Counted from the first letter of the stretch, positions 45,475 to 55,002 are shown. The stretch: DNA of 64,000 bases from an uncultured Verrucomicrobiales bacterium (GCA_937934595.1 CALGZA010000018.1:1-64000); one strand, 5' to 3'. Notes: generated from the sequence alone by a model not told the origin. Made by a program: numbers and translations.

Positions 45475-47976
45475 ATGATTATTAAACCTCATCAAACCAA
45501 ACTCTCACACCTCCTAGGCGGTAAAGCATCCGCTCTAGCAGCACTATCAAATGCTAACTTCTGTAACATCCCACCATGGTTCGCTGTGACAGATATCCAA
45601 AATACAGAACAAATCACAACCGAAGCAAAAAAACTCCTAACACATTCATTCGCCATTAGATCATCCGCACACGGTGAAGACGGAACAGAACACTCATTCG
45701 CAGGACAATACGACTCATTCCTCTACGTGAATCAAAAAAATCTAATAAACAAAATAACCGCCGTCCTAAATAGCAACAACAGCCAACACCTTAATTCTTA
45801 CCGTAAAACAAAAAACGTAACCCACACGCCAAATCATAACGTTACTGCAATTATACAAAAAATGCTAACACCCACCGTCAGTGGAGTCGCATTCAGCGCA
45901 GACCCAGTAACAGGAGACACCACCACAACCATCATCTCAGCACTCTGGGGAACAGGTTCCGCACTCGTTTCGGGAGAAGAAAACGCAGACACCTGGACAC
46001 TAAAACAAAATAAAATCACCAAAGAAATAATCGCCCAGAAAACGCACCAACACATCGCAGGATCAGAAAGCAACGAAGGCATAAAACGCATTAATGTCCC
46101 TCAAGAAAAAATATCCAAACCCTGCCTAACAGAAACCCAAATCCAAGAAGTTGCCGAACTCGCAAAACACTGTGAAGAACACTTCGGATCCCCCCAAGAT
46201 ATCGAATGGGCCATCGAAAACAACACCTTATTCCTCCTACAGAGTCGCCCCATCACCACCCTAAAACCCAAACCAAAAGCCACCCTACCTCTCACTGTAT
46301 GGGACAATAGCAATATCGCAGAAAGCTATTCAGGTATCACCTCTACCCTCACATTCTCATTCGCAGAACGTATCTACGAACATGTCTATAGAGAATTTTG
46401 CATCCTACTCTCAGTACCAAAAAACAGTATAAAAAAACATGATGCCGTCTTCCCTAAAATGCTCGGCCACATCCACGGCCACGTCTACTACAACCTCAAC
46501 AGCTGGTATCACATACTCGCCATGCTACCAGGTTTCTCCATAAACCGTGGATTCATGGAACAGATGATGGGAGTCAAAGTCCCCATGCCTGATGAGGTCA
46601 TCGAAAACATTGTAAATCAAACTAAAACCAACAAAATATATGACGGATGCTCACTACTCAAAATGATATTCGGACTCATACGTAATCAATACAAACTAGA
46701 AAAAAACATCAGCAGATTCTATCAAAGACTCAATAATGCCCTAAACTCACCAAAAACTCCACTAGATGAAATGTCTCAAGAACAACTCATCGCACACTAT
46801 AACAACCTAGAATCAAAACTTCTAAAACGCTGGGATGCTCCATTAATAAACGACTTCTTTGCCATGATCTACTACGGTATCCTAAAATCACTCTGCCAAA
46901 AATGGCTAAAGGATAGCTCTCTGCAAAACACCTTATTACTAGACAGTGGAGATATTATCAGCGCAGAACCACCCAGGCGCATCGCTGAAATGGCGGACAT
47001 CGTAAGAAATAACACAAACCTAAAAAACACCCTAGCATCAAACATTTCAGAACAGAAAAAACGCAGCGAAATAGCCAACCACCCCGAGCTCAACAACGCA
47101 CTCAACACTTACCTCAATAAATTTGGTGACCGCTGTCTCGAAGAATTAAAACTAGAATCCCCATCAGTACGAGACCACTCAGCAGCACTCCTAGCCAGCA
47201 TCAGCGCCATGGCTAGCCGAGCACCGCATCAAACAAAATCCCCAACCAACAACCAAGAACTAAACCAAGCAAGAAAAAAACTTTCCTGGCTGAAACGCAA
47301 AATATTCAATTGGATACTTAAACAAGCTAAAAACCGAGTCCGCGACCGCGAAAATCTAAGATTTGAACGCACAAGGCTCTTCGGCAGAGTACGCCAAATA
47401 ATGATACAGATAGGCAATAAGCTAGCTGTGAATAATCAACTCAACAACCCCAGAGATATATTCTTCCTAGAGCTAAAAGAAGCCATCTCAGGCGCTTCTA
47501 CTAACTATCACAACATAGTAAACAAAAGAAAAACCGAAGATGAAATCCATCGTAACCAAACCCCACCACCAGATAGATTCCACACAGTCGCACCCATCAC
47601 CCAATATGATTCATTTGAATCAGCCCTCCCCTATACACCACCTGATGGAGATAACATCTCAGGAATAGGCGCCTGCCCAGGTATAGTCAGAGGAAAAGTC
47701 AGAGTTGTATTAGACCCTCGTGACGCTACACTCAAAGAAGGAGAAATCCTCGTAGCCCAACAAACCGATCCAGGCTGGGTCGTCCTATTCCCAGCAGCCT
47801 CAGGATTACTCGTTGAACGCGGCTCACTACTCTCACACTCAGCTATCGTAGCAAGAGAACTAAACCTACCATGCGTCGTCTCTATACAAAATATCACCCA
47901 GATACTCAAAACAGGCGACATTGTAGAAATGGACGGAAAATCCGGAACCATAACTCTAATAAAAGATGAAAACTGA
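45475..47976 (+). CDS. PEP-synthase/rifampicin-phosphotransferase-like enzyme
   Basis: An 833-residue protein. The N-terminal ATP-grasp (PPDK N) domain shows 'LLGGKASALAALSNAN', 'AIRSSAHGEDGTEHSFAGQYDSFL', 'SGVAFSADPVTGD' and 'IEWAIENNTLFLLQSRPITT'. A large middle domain (about 290-720) is of unknown specificity. The C-terminal swivelling His domain is 'ILVAQQTDPGWV...ERGSLLSHSAIVARELNLPCVV', with the phospho-His in SHS. This order (ATP-grasp, substrate domain, His) matches rifampicin phosphotransferase rather than pyruvate-utilising PEP synthase, since no PEP TIM barrel is present. It probably phosphorylates a small molecule. It overlaps DUF3419 by 11 bases. Confidence 0.82.
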   Translation: MIIKPHQTKLSHLLGGKASALAALSNANFCNIPPWFAVTDIQNTEQITTEAKKLLTHSFAIRSSAHGEDGTEHSFAGQYDSFLYVNQKNLINKITAVLNSNNSQHLNSYRKTKNVTHTPNHNVTAIIQKMLTPTVSGVAFSADPVTGDTTTTIISALWGTGSALVSGEENADTWTLKQNKITKEIIAQKTHQHIAGSESNEGIKRINVPQEKISKPCLTETQIQEVAELAKHCEEHFGSPQDIEWAIENNTLFLLQSRPITTLKPKPKATLPLTVWDNSNIAESYSGITSTLTFSFAERIYEHVYREFCILLSVPKNSIKKHDAVFPKMLGHIHGHVYYNLNSWYHILAMLPGFSINRGFMEQMMGVKVPMPDEVIENIVNQTKTNKIYDGCSLLKMIFGLIRNQYKLEKNISRFYQRLNNALNSPKTPLDEMSQEQLIAHYNNLESKLLKRWDAPLINDFFAMIYYGILKSLCQKWLKDSSLQNTLLLDSGDIISAEPPRRIAEMADIVRNNTNLKNTLASNISEQKKRSEIANHPELNNALNTYLNKFGDRCLEELKLESPSVRDHSAALLASISAMASRAPHQTKSPTNNQELNQARKKLSWLKRKIFNWILKQAKNRVRDRENLRFERTRLFGRVRQIMIQIGNKLAVNNQLNNPRDIFFLELKEAISGASTNYHNIVNKRKTEDEIHRNQTPPPDRFHTVAPITQYDSFESALPYTPPDGDNISGIGACPGIVRGKVRVVLDPRDATLKEGEILVAQQTDPGWVVLFPAASGLLVERGSLLSHSAIVARELNLPCVVSIQNITQILKTGDIVEMDGKSGTITLIKDEN

Positions 47977-49066
47977 AATTCAAAACCACGCACAATTTAA
48001 TTCAATCCGCTACGCCAACTGCTGGGAAGATGCAGATATCCTCATGGAAGCCATCCAGCCTAAAGGTAAACATTGCCTCAGCATCGGATCCGCCGGCGAT
48101 AATTCCCTATCCATGCTAGCCGAGGGCGCCTCCCAGGTAACCATTGCTGAAATGAACCCCGCACAAGTCGCATGCATCAAATTACGTATCGCCGCATACA
48201 AAACTCTAAACCACAGAGATCTATTAATCCTATTAGGCGAAAAACCAGAACAAGAAGTATCCCGTAAAACACTATTTGATCGTTGCAAAAAAGAACTCGA
48301 CCAAAAAAGCACCACATACTGGGAGCATTTCCCCATTCAGATCAAAACCGGCTTTGGGAAAGCCGGAAAGTTTGAGAACTATTTCCGCATCTTTCGTGAA
48401 AAAGCCCTACCCCTAGTCCACTCACGTAAGACAATAAACAACCTACTCGAAATAAAATCACCTACAGAACGACAAACCTTCTATGAAAATAAATGGAATA
48501 CTTGGCGGTGGAGACTATTATTCAAGATCTTCTTTTCCCGCTTCGTCATGGGCAGACTGGGACGAGACCCTTCATTCTTCAAATACGTTAAAGGATCAGT
48601 CGCTGAACGCATTCTCACCAGAGCCAAGCACGCTCTTGTAAATCTAGACCCCTCTACTAACCCATACTTAAAATGGATCCTAAACGGAAACTATGGCTCA
48701 TCTCTCCCTCACGCACTTCGTGAAGCTAACTTTGAGAAAATAAGAACTAACCTACATAAAATTACTATCATCGAGGGAACCCTTGAATCAGCACTCACTA
48801 AAAACAAATATGACGCATTCAACCTGAGTGATATATTCGAATACATGTCAGATGAAAACACCCAAAATCTCCTAGAAAAAATCCACTCACAGGCCAGCCC
48901 AAAAGCTCGCATAGCGTACTGGAATATGCTCGCACCAAGACAATCTAACAAAAAATTACACCATAAAATCAAACCACTAAATAACACTTCATCTAAACTC
49001 TTTCTTCAAGATAAAGCCTTCTTCTACTCTAATTTCATTGTAGAGGAAACCACCTCGCCCCTTTAA
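47966..49066 (+). CDS. DUF3419 family protein, BtaA-like
   Basis: The 366-residue protein has the DUF3419 pattern: 'IRYANCWEDADILMEAI', a SAM-binding Rossmann segment 'CLSIGSAGDNSLSMLAEGASQVTIAEMNPAQVACI' and the end 'YDAFNLSDIFEYMSDE'. BtaA members move the 3-amino-3-carboxypropyl group of SAM to diacylglycerol in betaine lipid synthesis. The BtaB methyltransferase that would complete betaine lipid is not present here. An aminocarboxypropyl transfer onto another lipid acceptor is therefore a reasonable inference. It overlaps the previous gene. Confidence 0.82.
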   Translation: MKTEIQNHAQFNSIRYANCWEDADILMEAIQPKGKHCLSIGSAGDNSLSMLAEGASQVTIAEMNPAQVACIKLRIAAYKTLNHRDLLILLGEKPEQEVSRKTLFDRCKKELDQKSTTYWEHFPIQIKTGFGKAGKFENYFRIFREKALPLVHSRKTINNLLEIKSPTERQTFYENKWNTWRWRLLFKIFFSRFVMGRLGRDPSFFKYVKGSVAERILTRAKHALVNLDPSTNPYLKWILNGNYGSSLPHALREANFEKIRTNLHKITIIEGTLESALTKNKYDAFNLSDIFEYMSDENTQNLLEKIHSQASPKARIAYWNMLAPRQSNKKLHHKIKPLNNTSSKLFLQDKAFFYSNFIVEETTSPL

Positions 49067-49073
49067 ATTACAA

Positions 49074-50402
49074 ATGCCTATCACCCCTATCATCATAGTC
49101 ATCACCTCTCTTCTATTACTGTTGAGTGCCTCTACATGGATGATGAAGAAAAAAATCATCGGAGGAGAAAACGCCAGAAAAACCGTTCACCTCGGCATGG
49201 GGGTCATATGCCTGTCATTCCCATTCCTATTCAATGACCCACTGCCTGTCTGGATACTCGCAGGCATCGCCGTAACTAGCATTCTAGGAGTAAAAGTAAC
49301 TAACCTACGCTCAAGCATAGGCTTATCCTTATTCTCAGTAAAACGCCTATCTATAGGAGAACTCATCTTTCCCATCGCTGTCGCCTGGCTCTTTACTCTG
49401 AATATCTCTACTGAAAAACACACCGCTATTTACTACACCATTCCCCTATTACTACTTACTCTAGCAGACACAATGGGAGCCATTGCAGGCACTCGGTTTG
49501 GCCAGATCATCTATAGAACAGCATCTGGAAAAAAAAGCATAGAAGGCTCACTCGCATTCCTCATCACCGCTCTTATCTGCACCTTCACCCCACTGTTCTT
49601 ATATACTGAATTCAATACCTTACACATCATTCTCATCGCCCTAACGGTCGCCCTACTTACCACCGCCTTAGAAGGAATTTCCGGAATGGGTATGGATAAT
49701 CTACTCATTCCCATCGGCTCATATTTCTTGCTAGAATACTACACCAACATATCCACACCATCTCTTACCCTCAGACTAGTATGCATGCTCCTACTCACCT
49801 TATTACTCATTTGGACCCGTAATAAGCACCACATGAACGGCGGTGCCCTCATCACAGCTGCTCTACTTTGCTTCATATCTCTAATGCTCGGTGGACCTCT
49901 CTGCCTCACAGCATGCTTATTCATCCTCATAAGACACATTCTAGCACTAAAAAAACTCCCACAAAATCTCCACCACACCCATTCCATAGACACCATATTA
50001 GCCATCTCAGTCCCCGCTATCACCTGGCTTACATTAGGAAAAAAACTCATAATTGAGCCCCACTTAGGCCAAACATTTTTCATCATATCACTCGCCATCA
50101 CTATAGCCATGCTTCATGCTGGCACTCAAAAAATTATCCATTCAGAAACCAATCAAAAAAAATCATTCATCCTTAAAAGCACCTGCATGGCTGCATGTAT
50201 CGCCTCCCTAACATACCCACTACTAACCAACTCAGAATTCCTATTCATCCTACTCACACTCACTCTAATCTGCCCCTTCTGCTCAGCACTCTATTTCAAA
50301 ATAAGAAGCCGCGGATTACCTAGTATTTTTGACTGGATCACGCTATCCACCATCACAGGAAGCTCCACAAGCATCATCTATTTCAGCTATGTACATTATT
50401 AA
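49074..50402 (+). CDS. Polyprenol/phytol kinase-like (CTP transferase family) membrane protein
   Basis: A 442-residue multi-helix protein. The first half has the dolichol/phytol kinase pattern: 'ARKTVHLGMGVICL', 'LADTMGAIAGTRFGQIIYRTASGKKSIEGSLAFLITALI' (Asp and KKS.EGS). Such enzymes use CTP to phosphorylate isoprenoid alcohols. The second half adds further helices (about 200 residues) including 'MNGGALITAALLCFISLMLGGPLCLTACLF', resembling DUF92-type proteins. Two related modules may be joined. It begins 7 bases after the DUF3419 gene. Confidence 0.75.
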   Translation: MPITPIIIVITSLLLLLSASTWMMKKKIIGGENARKTVHLGMGVICLSFPFLFNDPLPVWILAGIAVTSILGVKVTNLRSSIGLSLFSVKRLSIGELIFPIAVAWLFTLNISTEKHTAIYYTIPLLLLTLADTMGAIAGTRFGQIIYRTASGKKSIEGSLAFLITALICTFTPLFLYTEFNTLHIILIALTVALLTTALEGISGMGMDNLLIPIGSYFLLEYYTNISTPSLTLRLVCMLLLTLLLIWTRNKHHMNGGALITAALLCFISLMLGGPLCLTACLFILIRHILALKKLPQNLHHTHSIDTILAISVPAITWLTLGKKLIIEPHLGQTFFIISLAITIAMLHAGTQKIIHSETNQKKSFILKSTCMAACIASLTYPLLTNSEFLFILLTLTLICPFCSALYFKIRSRGLPSIFDWITLSTITGSSTSIIYFSYVHY

Positions 50403-51300
50403 ACCATCACCAAACCTACCACCTCACCAACAATCAATATTCCTCCAAGGAGCCAGCTACATCATAGCTGAAAAGAATATGATACTCGGAGTCTGGACTG
50501 AAAATACTCCCAATATTGAGGGAACTGCCACAGTGACTATTGGCGCATGCCAGCTCGAAGGCGAAAACCCAATACAGTTCTTAATAACATGCATCAATCA
50601 CATAAATTCCTCTCACCCTAACAGAAAAATAATCGGCCCAATGAACGGAAACACCTGGATGAAACATCGCCTAATCGTCCAGACCAGTAAAAGACCTAGC
50701 TTCCTCATGGAGCCCACAGAACCTCTAACACTACTTAGCATATTCGAAGCAGCAGGATTCGAAACACTGTCACTTTACTCCTCATCAACTATTGATCTAA
50801 CTACAGAACAACCGGACTTCTCACGCGTCGAAAAAATAGTTTCAGATCAAGGAATCACCATCAGACAGATCAACACAAATGAATTTGAAAGCGATCTCAC
50901 TAAAATATACAGCCTCTGCCTATCTGCTTTCTCTCACAACTTCCTATACACTCCCCTTCCAAAAGAAGCATTCATGCACTCTTACCTATCAAAAAAAGAA
51001 CTCATTGACCCCGAGCTCGTCATACTAGCATTCAAAGATGAATCCCTAATAGGTTTTTTATTCTGCCTACCAGATTCAAAACCACATACAGTAATAGCAA
51101 AAACACTAGCTACTTGCCCAAAACACAGAACGACCGGTCTAGGAACACTACTAGTCGCTAAAGCACATCAACAAGCCAAAACCAAAGGATATAAAGAAAC
51201 AATTCATGCCCTTCAACATGAGAGCAATTCCTCATTGAGAATCAGCCAAAGATTCAACGCTGAAAAATTCAGAACCTATGCACTTATGATCAAAAAATGA
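50389..51300 (+). CDS. GNAT-family N-acetyl/acyltransferase
   Basis: The track starts at ATG 50329, inside the preceding gene. ATG 50389 (MYIIKPSPNLPPHQQS) overlaps it by only 14 bases and is the likely start (303 aa). The C-terminal GNAT core has the acyl-CoA loop 'CPKHRTTGLGTLLVAKAHQQAK' and 'LQHESNSSLRISQRFNAEKF'. The N-terminal half may be a second, degenerate GNAT fold. It overlaps the ligase gene by 4 bases (ATGA). It would acylate an amine supplied by the operon. Confidence 0.8.
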   Translation: MYIIKPSPNLPPHQQSIFLQGASYIIAEKNMILGVWTENTPNIEGTATVTIGACQLEGENPIQFLITCINHINSSHPNRKIIGPMNGNTWMKHRLIVQTSKRPSFLMEPTEPLTLLSIFEAAGFETLSLYSSSTIDLTTEQPDFSRVEKIVSDQGITIRQINTNEFESDLTKIYSLCLSAFSHNFLYTPLPKEAFMHSYLSKKELIDPELVILAFKDESLIGFLFCLPDSKPHTVIAKTLATCPKHRTTGLGTLLVAKAHQQAKTKGYKETIHALQHESNSSLRISQRFNAEKFRTYALMIKK

Positions 51301-52784
51301 ACCTAGTAAATCAACTTAAAAAAAGAGCTGCAGAACATCCTAACAGAACAGCACTGATTGATAAAAATCATAAAATAAATTATCAAAAACTTTACCAAAA
51401 AGTAAGCCAAGGTGCAGACTTCCTAAAGCATCAAGGCCTATCAAAAGGAAACTGCATACTTCTATTGGAACCAATCAGTATCAATTTATATATCCATCTT
51501 CTAGCTATCTTCCACGCCGGTATGACCGCTATGATCATTGACCCCTCCACTAACAAAAAATCACTCAAACACTGCCTCCAGCTCTCTCCTCCAGATGCAT
51601 TCATCGGTTCACCAAAGGCACATCTACTCCGCCTCCTGCACCCCGAGCTATGGAAAATCAAAAAAAACATACATACCAACAGATGGATTCCTTTCAGCAA
51701 AAAATGGACCTTAAAAAAACAAGCGCGCCATAACCTCACTTCGCCTCAATCAGTAAATCCTACTAGCGCCGCACTCATCACATTCACCAGTGGCAGCACA
51801 GGCATGCCCAAGGCCGCATGCAGAACACATGGATTCCTTCAAGCACAGCATAAAGCACTCTCAGAATCCCTAGACTTTAAAGAAAATGAAGTAGACCTCG
51901 TCACTCTGCCCATCTTTGCCATCGCTAACTTAGCATCAGGCATGACCTCCGTAATTGCAGACACAGACCTCCGCTACCCCGCACGTGCCAATGCTCCAGC
52001 CATCTTGAAACAATGCCAACAACATAAAATCACCCGCTGCGCCGCATCCCCCGCCTTTTTCAAAAAGCTCTTTGATCACTGCCCGCTACCTCCATTTAAA
52101 TCAATCTACACAGGAGGCGCACCAGTATTCCCTCACCTCATCGAAAATATCCAAAACAACCATCCTAATCTAAAAATAGTAACAGTCTACGGCTCCACAG
52201 AAGCAGAACCCATATCGCATATCGCTTGGGATGAAGTGTCAGAAGCAGACCGCTATGCTATGAAAAGCGGTAAAGGATTACTCGTCGGCTCCCCAGTTGC
52301 CGCCACAAAAGTGATGATCTACCAAAAAAATGATGACCAAATAGGTCACATTGCTGTTACTGGTGATCATGTATTAAAAGGATATCTTAATAACAAAGGA
52401 AACGCCGAAACCAAGATACAGCTAAATGACTCAATCTGGCACCTCACTGGGGACATGGGATACCTTGACCAGAAAAACAGGCTTTGGCTAATGGGCCGAG
52501 AATCTGCTACATTTGAAATCGCAGGTAAAAAAATCTACCCCTTCGGAATAGAGTGCGCTGTCATGCACCACCCCATGGTATCTCGCTGCGCTGTTATTCA
52601 GCATGAAAACAGAAACCTCCTTTGCATAGAAACTAACCACACTTGCATCGAAAATATAACCACCCACTTCCCAGAATATAACTACCTAGAATGTATACCA
52701 GTTAACCACATCCCCATGGATAAAAGACATAACGCCAAAGTAGATTACCCCGCCCTCACATCCATGCTAAGTAATACTAATTAA
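51297..52784 (+). CDS. AMP-dependent acyl ligase (ANL superfamily)
   Basis: The 495-residue adenylating enzyme has motif A3 'LITFTSGSTGMPKAACRTHGF', A5 'VTVYGSTEAEPISHIAW', A7-like 'IWHLTGDMGYLDQKNRLWLMGRE', and an end shorter than fatty-acyl-CoA ligases, reminiscent of OleC-like enzymes. The lysine-bearing end is 'NHIPMDKRHNAKVDY'. It activates a carboxylic acid as acyl-AMP. It is the last gene of the operon and overlaps the GNAT gene by ATGA. Its 3' end overlaps the opposite-strand gene by 8 bases. Confidence 0.85.
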   Translation: MNLVNQLKKRAAEHPNRTALIDKNHKINYQKLYQKVSQGADFLKHQGLSKGNCILLLEPISINLYIHLLAIFHAGMTAMIIDPSTNKKSLKHCLQLSPPDAFIGSPKAHLLRLLHPELWKIKKNIHTNRWIPFSKKWTLKKQARHNLTSPQSVNPTSAALITFTSGSTGMPKAACRTHGFLQAQHKALSESLDFKENEVDLVTLPIFAIANLASGMTSVIADTDLRYPARANAPAILKQCQQHKITRCAASPAFFKKLFDHCPLPPFKSIYTGGAPVFPHLIENIQNNHPNLKIVTVYGSTEAEPISHIAWDEVSEADRYAMKSGKGLLVGSPVAATKVMIYQKNDDQIGHIAVTGDHVLKGYLNNKGNAETKIQLNDSIWHLTGDMGYLDQKNRLWLMGRESATFEIAGKKIYPFGIECAVMHHPMVSRCAVIQHENRNLLCIETNHTCIENITTHFPEYNYLECIPVNHIPMDKRHNAKVDYPALTSMLSNTN

Positions 52785-53208
52785 CCTCCCTAAAACCTGT
52801 CTTCAGATCAATATTAGCCCGCTGCAAAGCACTATTCAGCATCAAAAAATACTTATACTCCTTCTTCTTATCCTTAATCAAAAGAATAATACGAGGAGCC
52901 CTATCTGTCTCCAAACCATACCACAATGCCTGCCCAATAGCATTCTTCCACTTACTAGCCCACTCCACTTCTATCGCATGATTATCTGTAACTATATCCG
53001 CTCGCCCTCCCTTCACCGTCACCTCCACATCACCTCCTAACTCATCAGCCAATTGTGCGATGTAGTATGCCTCATTTTTATGCTCAGCCTTACCCCCTCC
53101 CACATAATCATCCAGCCATCCTGTCTTCGTCTTCACAAAAAACAGCACCACCCCAATAAGACCCAACTTAACAATAAGCTTTAATTTCCAATTTCTTTTT
53201 TTAGACAT
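52777..53208 (-). CDS. Membrane-anchored protein with nuclease-like (PD-(D/E)XK-type) domain
   Basis: The 143-residue protein has an N-terminal helix (LKLIVKLGLIGVVLFFVKT). A small domain follows, 'GGRADIVTDNHAIEVEWASKWKNAIGQALWYGLETDRAPRIILLI', which has the order D...ExE...Q typical of restriction-endonuclease-like folds. The usual Lys of ExK is replaced by Glu in EVE, so activity is uncertain. It converges with the ligase gene, the two 3' ends overlapping by 8 bases. Confidence 0.6.
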   Translation of the reverse strand: MSKKRNWKLKLIVKLGLIGVVLFFVKTKTGWLDDYVGGGKAEHKNEAYYIAQLADELGGDVEVTVKGGRADIVTDNHAIEVEWASKWKNAIGQALWYGLETDRAPRIILLIKDKKKEYKYFLMLNSALQRANIDLKTGFREVN

Positions 53209-53300
53209 TTATCAAACAACATACATAATTTCATTCCACTCAAATAACGATAATTATCTTTTTATTTGGTAAAGATTAAACTTTTGATAACCTTACACCC

Positions 53301-54194
53301 ATGAAATGCAGTATTCTCAGTAATATCAAAAATACATGGAGGCGCCTTTGCCGCAGCATGATCAACTGGTGGAAACACGAGCACGCTGATACCGCCGCAT
53401 CTCTCGCTTTCTACTCACTTATCTCTCTCGTACCCATCCTCATCACAGGCATTTCTGTCGCCGCATGGCTAGTCGATGAAGAAACCGCAAAAAGAAGCCT
53501 CCTAGAAGGCACCAACAACATCGCCGGATCCAACGTAGCAAACTACTTCGCATCTCTCCTCGGCCAGAATATACGCTGGGTTGGCAGCGGTTTCTCACCT
53601 ATCCTCGGTGGCTTACTCCTCCTGTACGCAGCCACTAAAGTCATCGCCGAACTACGCAGGTGTCTAGGCACCATTTTTGGCTCCGATGAATTCACAGGTA
53701 AGAAACGAGCACTCGAAACACTCACTGACCGTGGAGTCGCCTTCGTATTATTACTATTCCTCGGCGGCTTCATTGCTTGCTCAGTCATAGTCGAAACAAT
53801 GCTCAGAGTCGCCCTCAGCGCTGCAGAAGGAGGAGAAATCCTTATCTGGATCACTACAGTCATCGCTCCCATACTCACCTTCTTCGCCATGGTCCTTCTA
53901 GCAGCCGTCGCCATGAGATGGCTACCACAGCGACCACCTAAATTCTCCGAAGCCCTCAGAGGCGGAATAGTCAGCGCCATTCTCTTAGTCATCCTGAAAC
54001 TCGGCCTAGCAATGGTCCTAAAACACGCAAACGTAGGCAGCTACTACGGCTCCGCCATCACACTCGTGCTAGTCCTATTCTGGATCTATTTCGCTATGCA
54101 AGCCTTCCTCTTTGGCGCAGAATATGTCGCCGAACTCGTCAGAGAACGTGTAAAACGTAATCTTAACAACTCAAAAAATAACCGACAAACCTAG
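53301..54194 (+). CDS. YihY/BrkB family inner-membrane protein
   Basis: A 297-residue protein with six hydrophobic segments and the family pattern 'TAASLAFYSLISLVPILI', 'ATKVIAELRRCLGTIFG', 'MRWLPQRPPKFSEALRGGIVSAILL', 'YGSAITLVLVLFWIYFAMQAFLFGAEYVAEL'. Role poorly known in the family; sometimes annotated wrongly as RNase BN. Monocistronic. It is the last gene with normal local composition before the 54-59 kb island. Confidence 0.88.
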   Translation: MKCSILSNIKNTWRRLCRSMINWWKHEHADTAASLAFYSLISLVPILITGISVAAWLVDEETAKRSLLEGTNNIAGSNVANYFASLLGQNIRWVGSGFSPILGGLLLLYAATKVIAELRRCLGTIFGSDEFTGKKRALETLTDRGVAFVLLLFLGGFIACSVIVETMLRVALSAAEGGEILIWITTVIAPILTFFAMVLLAAVAMRWLPQRPPKFSEALRGGIVSAILLVILKLGLAMVLKHANVGSYYGSAITLVLVLFWIYFAMQAFLFGAEYVAELVRERVKRNLNNSKNNRQT

Positions 54195-54271
54195 CCACAT
54201 CTCAAGACTAACTCATGTTGAATCCCTTACCTTTAAAGCGCAGCTAAATTTAAAGTCACAAGAACTAAGCC

Positions 54272-54478
54272 ATGACATCCCCACACTCATCCTTAGACTA
54301 TCTTTTTCATTTAGCGGCAGAATCACCTCTGCATGAGGAACAAAAAACGCTCCGTTAATGGTTACAGATACACTTTAATGATTTTCTCAAGCGTATTAGT
54401 GACCCAAATAGCTTAATTCGTGTCTCCAAGATCAATTCCAATGAACACAGCGGCTTGAGTCCCTCAATGTATTTTTAG
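54272..54478 (+). pseudogene. Possible decayed small gene
   Basis: ATG 54272 opens 28 codons (MTSPHSSLDYLFHLAAESPLH...) to TAA 54356. The same frame continues for 40 further codons (WLQIHFNDFLKRISDP...) to TAG 54478. A single internal stop in an otherwise sensible frame suggests a broken gene, but no family is recognised. The rest of the gap 54195-54552 shows nothing else. Confidence 0.3.
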
Positions 54479-54539
54479 TTACCATATCAAGGTAGAATCT
54501 CAGATCACAGAAGTAACCTCAACTACCCTCTCATTCTAT

Positions 54540-54550
54540 CTTGTTCGGCA
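54540..54550 (-). repeat. Spacer motif TGCCGAACAAG, copy 1
   Basis: An 11-base motif (CTTGTTCGGCA on +) lies just after the stop of the 145-residue ORF. The identical motif lies after the HEAT-repeat gene (55645-55655), and a diverged form (CTTTGTTCTGCAAG) lies at 55117-55130. A conserved 3' motif behind unrelated genes is what attC-type cassette sites look like. Confidence 0.5.
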
Positions 54551-54552
54551 TT

Positions 54553-54990
54553 TTATTGGGTTAGCAACTGTTTGGTAATCGACATTAACTCCCCTCTTTC
54601 TCGATTACAACTCAGATAATTCATGCACTTCACATAATCTAGGAAATCAAGAATAGCATCTCTATGCACTTCTTCTTTAATAATGGCATGAGCTCTTCCT
54701 AACAGAAGTAATAAATGGCTAATTCCTCCAGGTCTTTCTTCTAAAGCTATTCGGCATAATCCAGGGATGAAATATACATAGCCTTCGTCTGTGATCATAG
54801 AAAAGTAATCAAAACCAATTCGATCACCAATATCGTCCAACTCAATATTAGTAGGATTCAGAGCTTCCAAATACTTCTGGGCTTCCAGACATTCAGAACC
54901 ATGATTAGGATCACGAATAAGTTTTCTTACGCCATCGGCTGAAAAAGCTTTGTTGATCTTTTCTAGTTCAAACGTATCACTTTCATTCAT
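54553..54990 (-). CDS. Orphan hypothetical protein of the 54-57 kb island
   Basis: The 145-residue soluble protein (MNESDTFELEKINKAFSADGVRKLIRDP...) is mostly helical, with no signal or known motif. Its composition is unlike the C-rich neighbours. On its own strand, GTTAGCC lies about 12 bases before the ATG and TGCCGAACAAG directly follows the stop, the arrangement of a gene cassette. Function unknown. Confidence 0.55.
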   Translation of the reverse strand: MNESDTFELEKINKAFSADGVRKLIRDPNHGSECLEAQKYLEALNPTNIELDDIGDRIGFDYFSMITDEGYVYFIPGLCRIALEERPGGISHLLLLLGRAHAIIKEEVHRDAILDFLDYVKCMNYLSCNRERGELMSITKQLLTQ

Positions 54991-55002
54991 GGCATATTTT
55001 TA

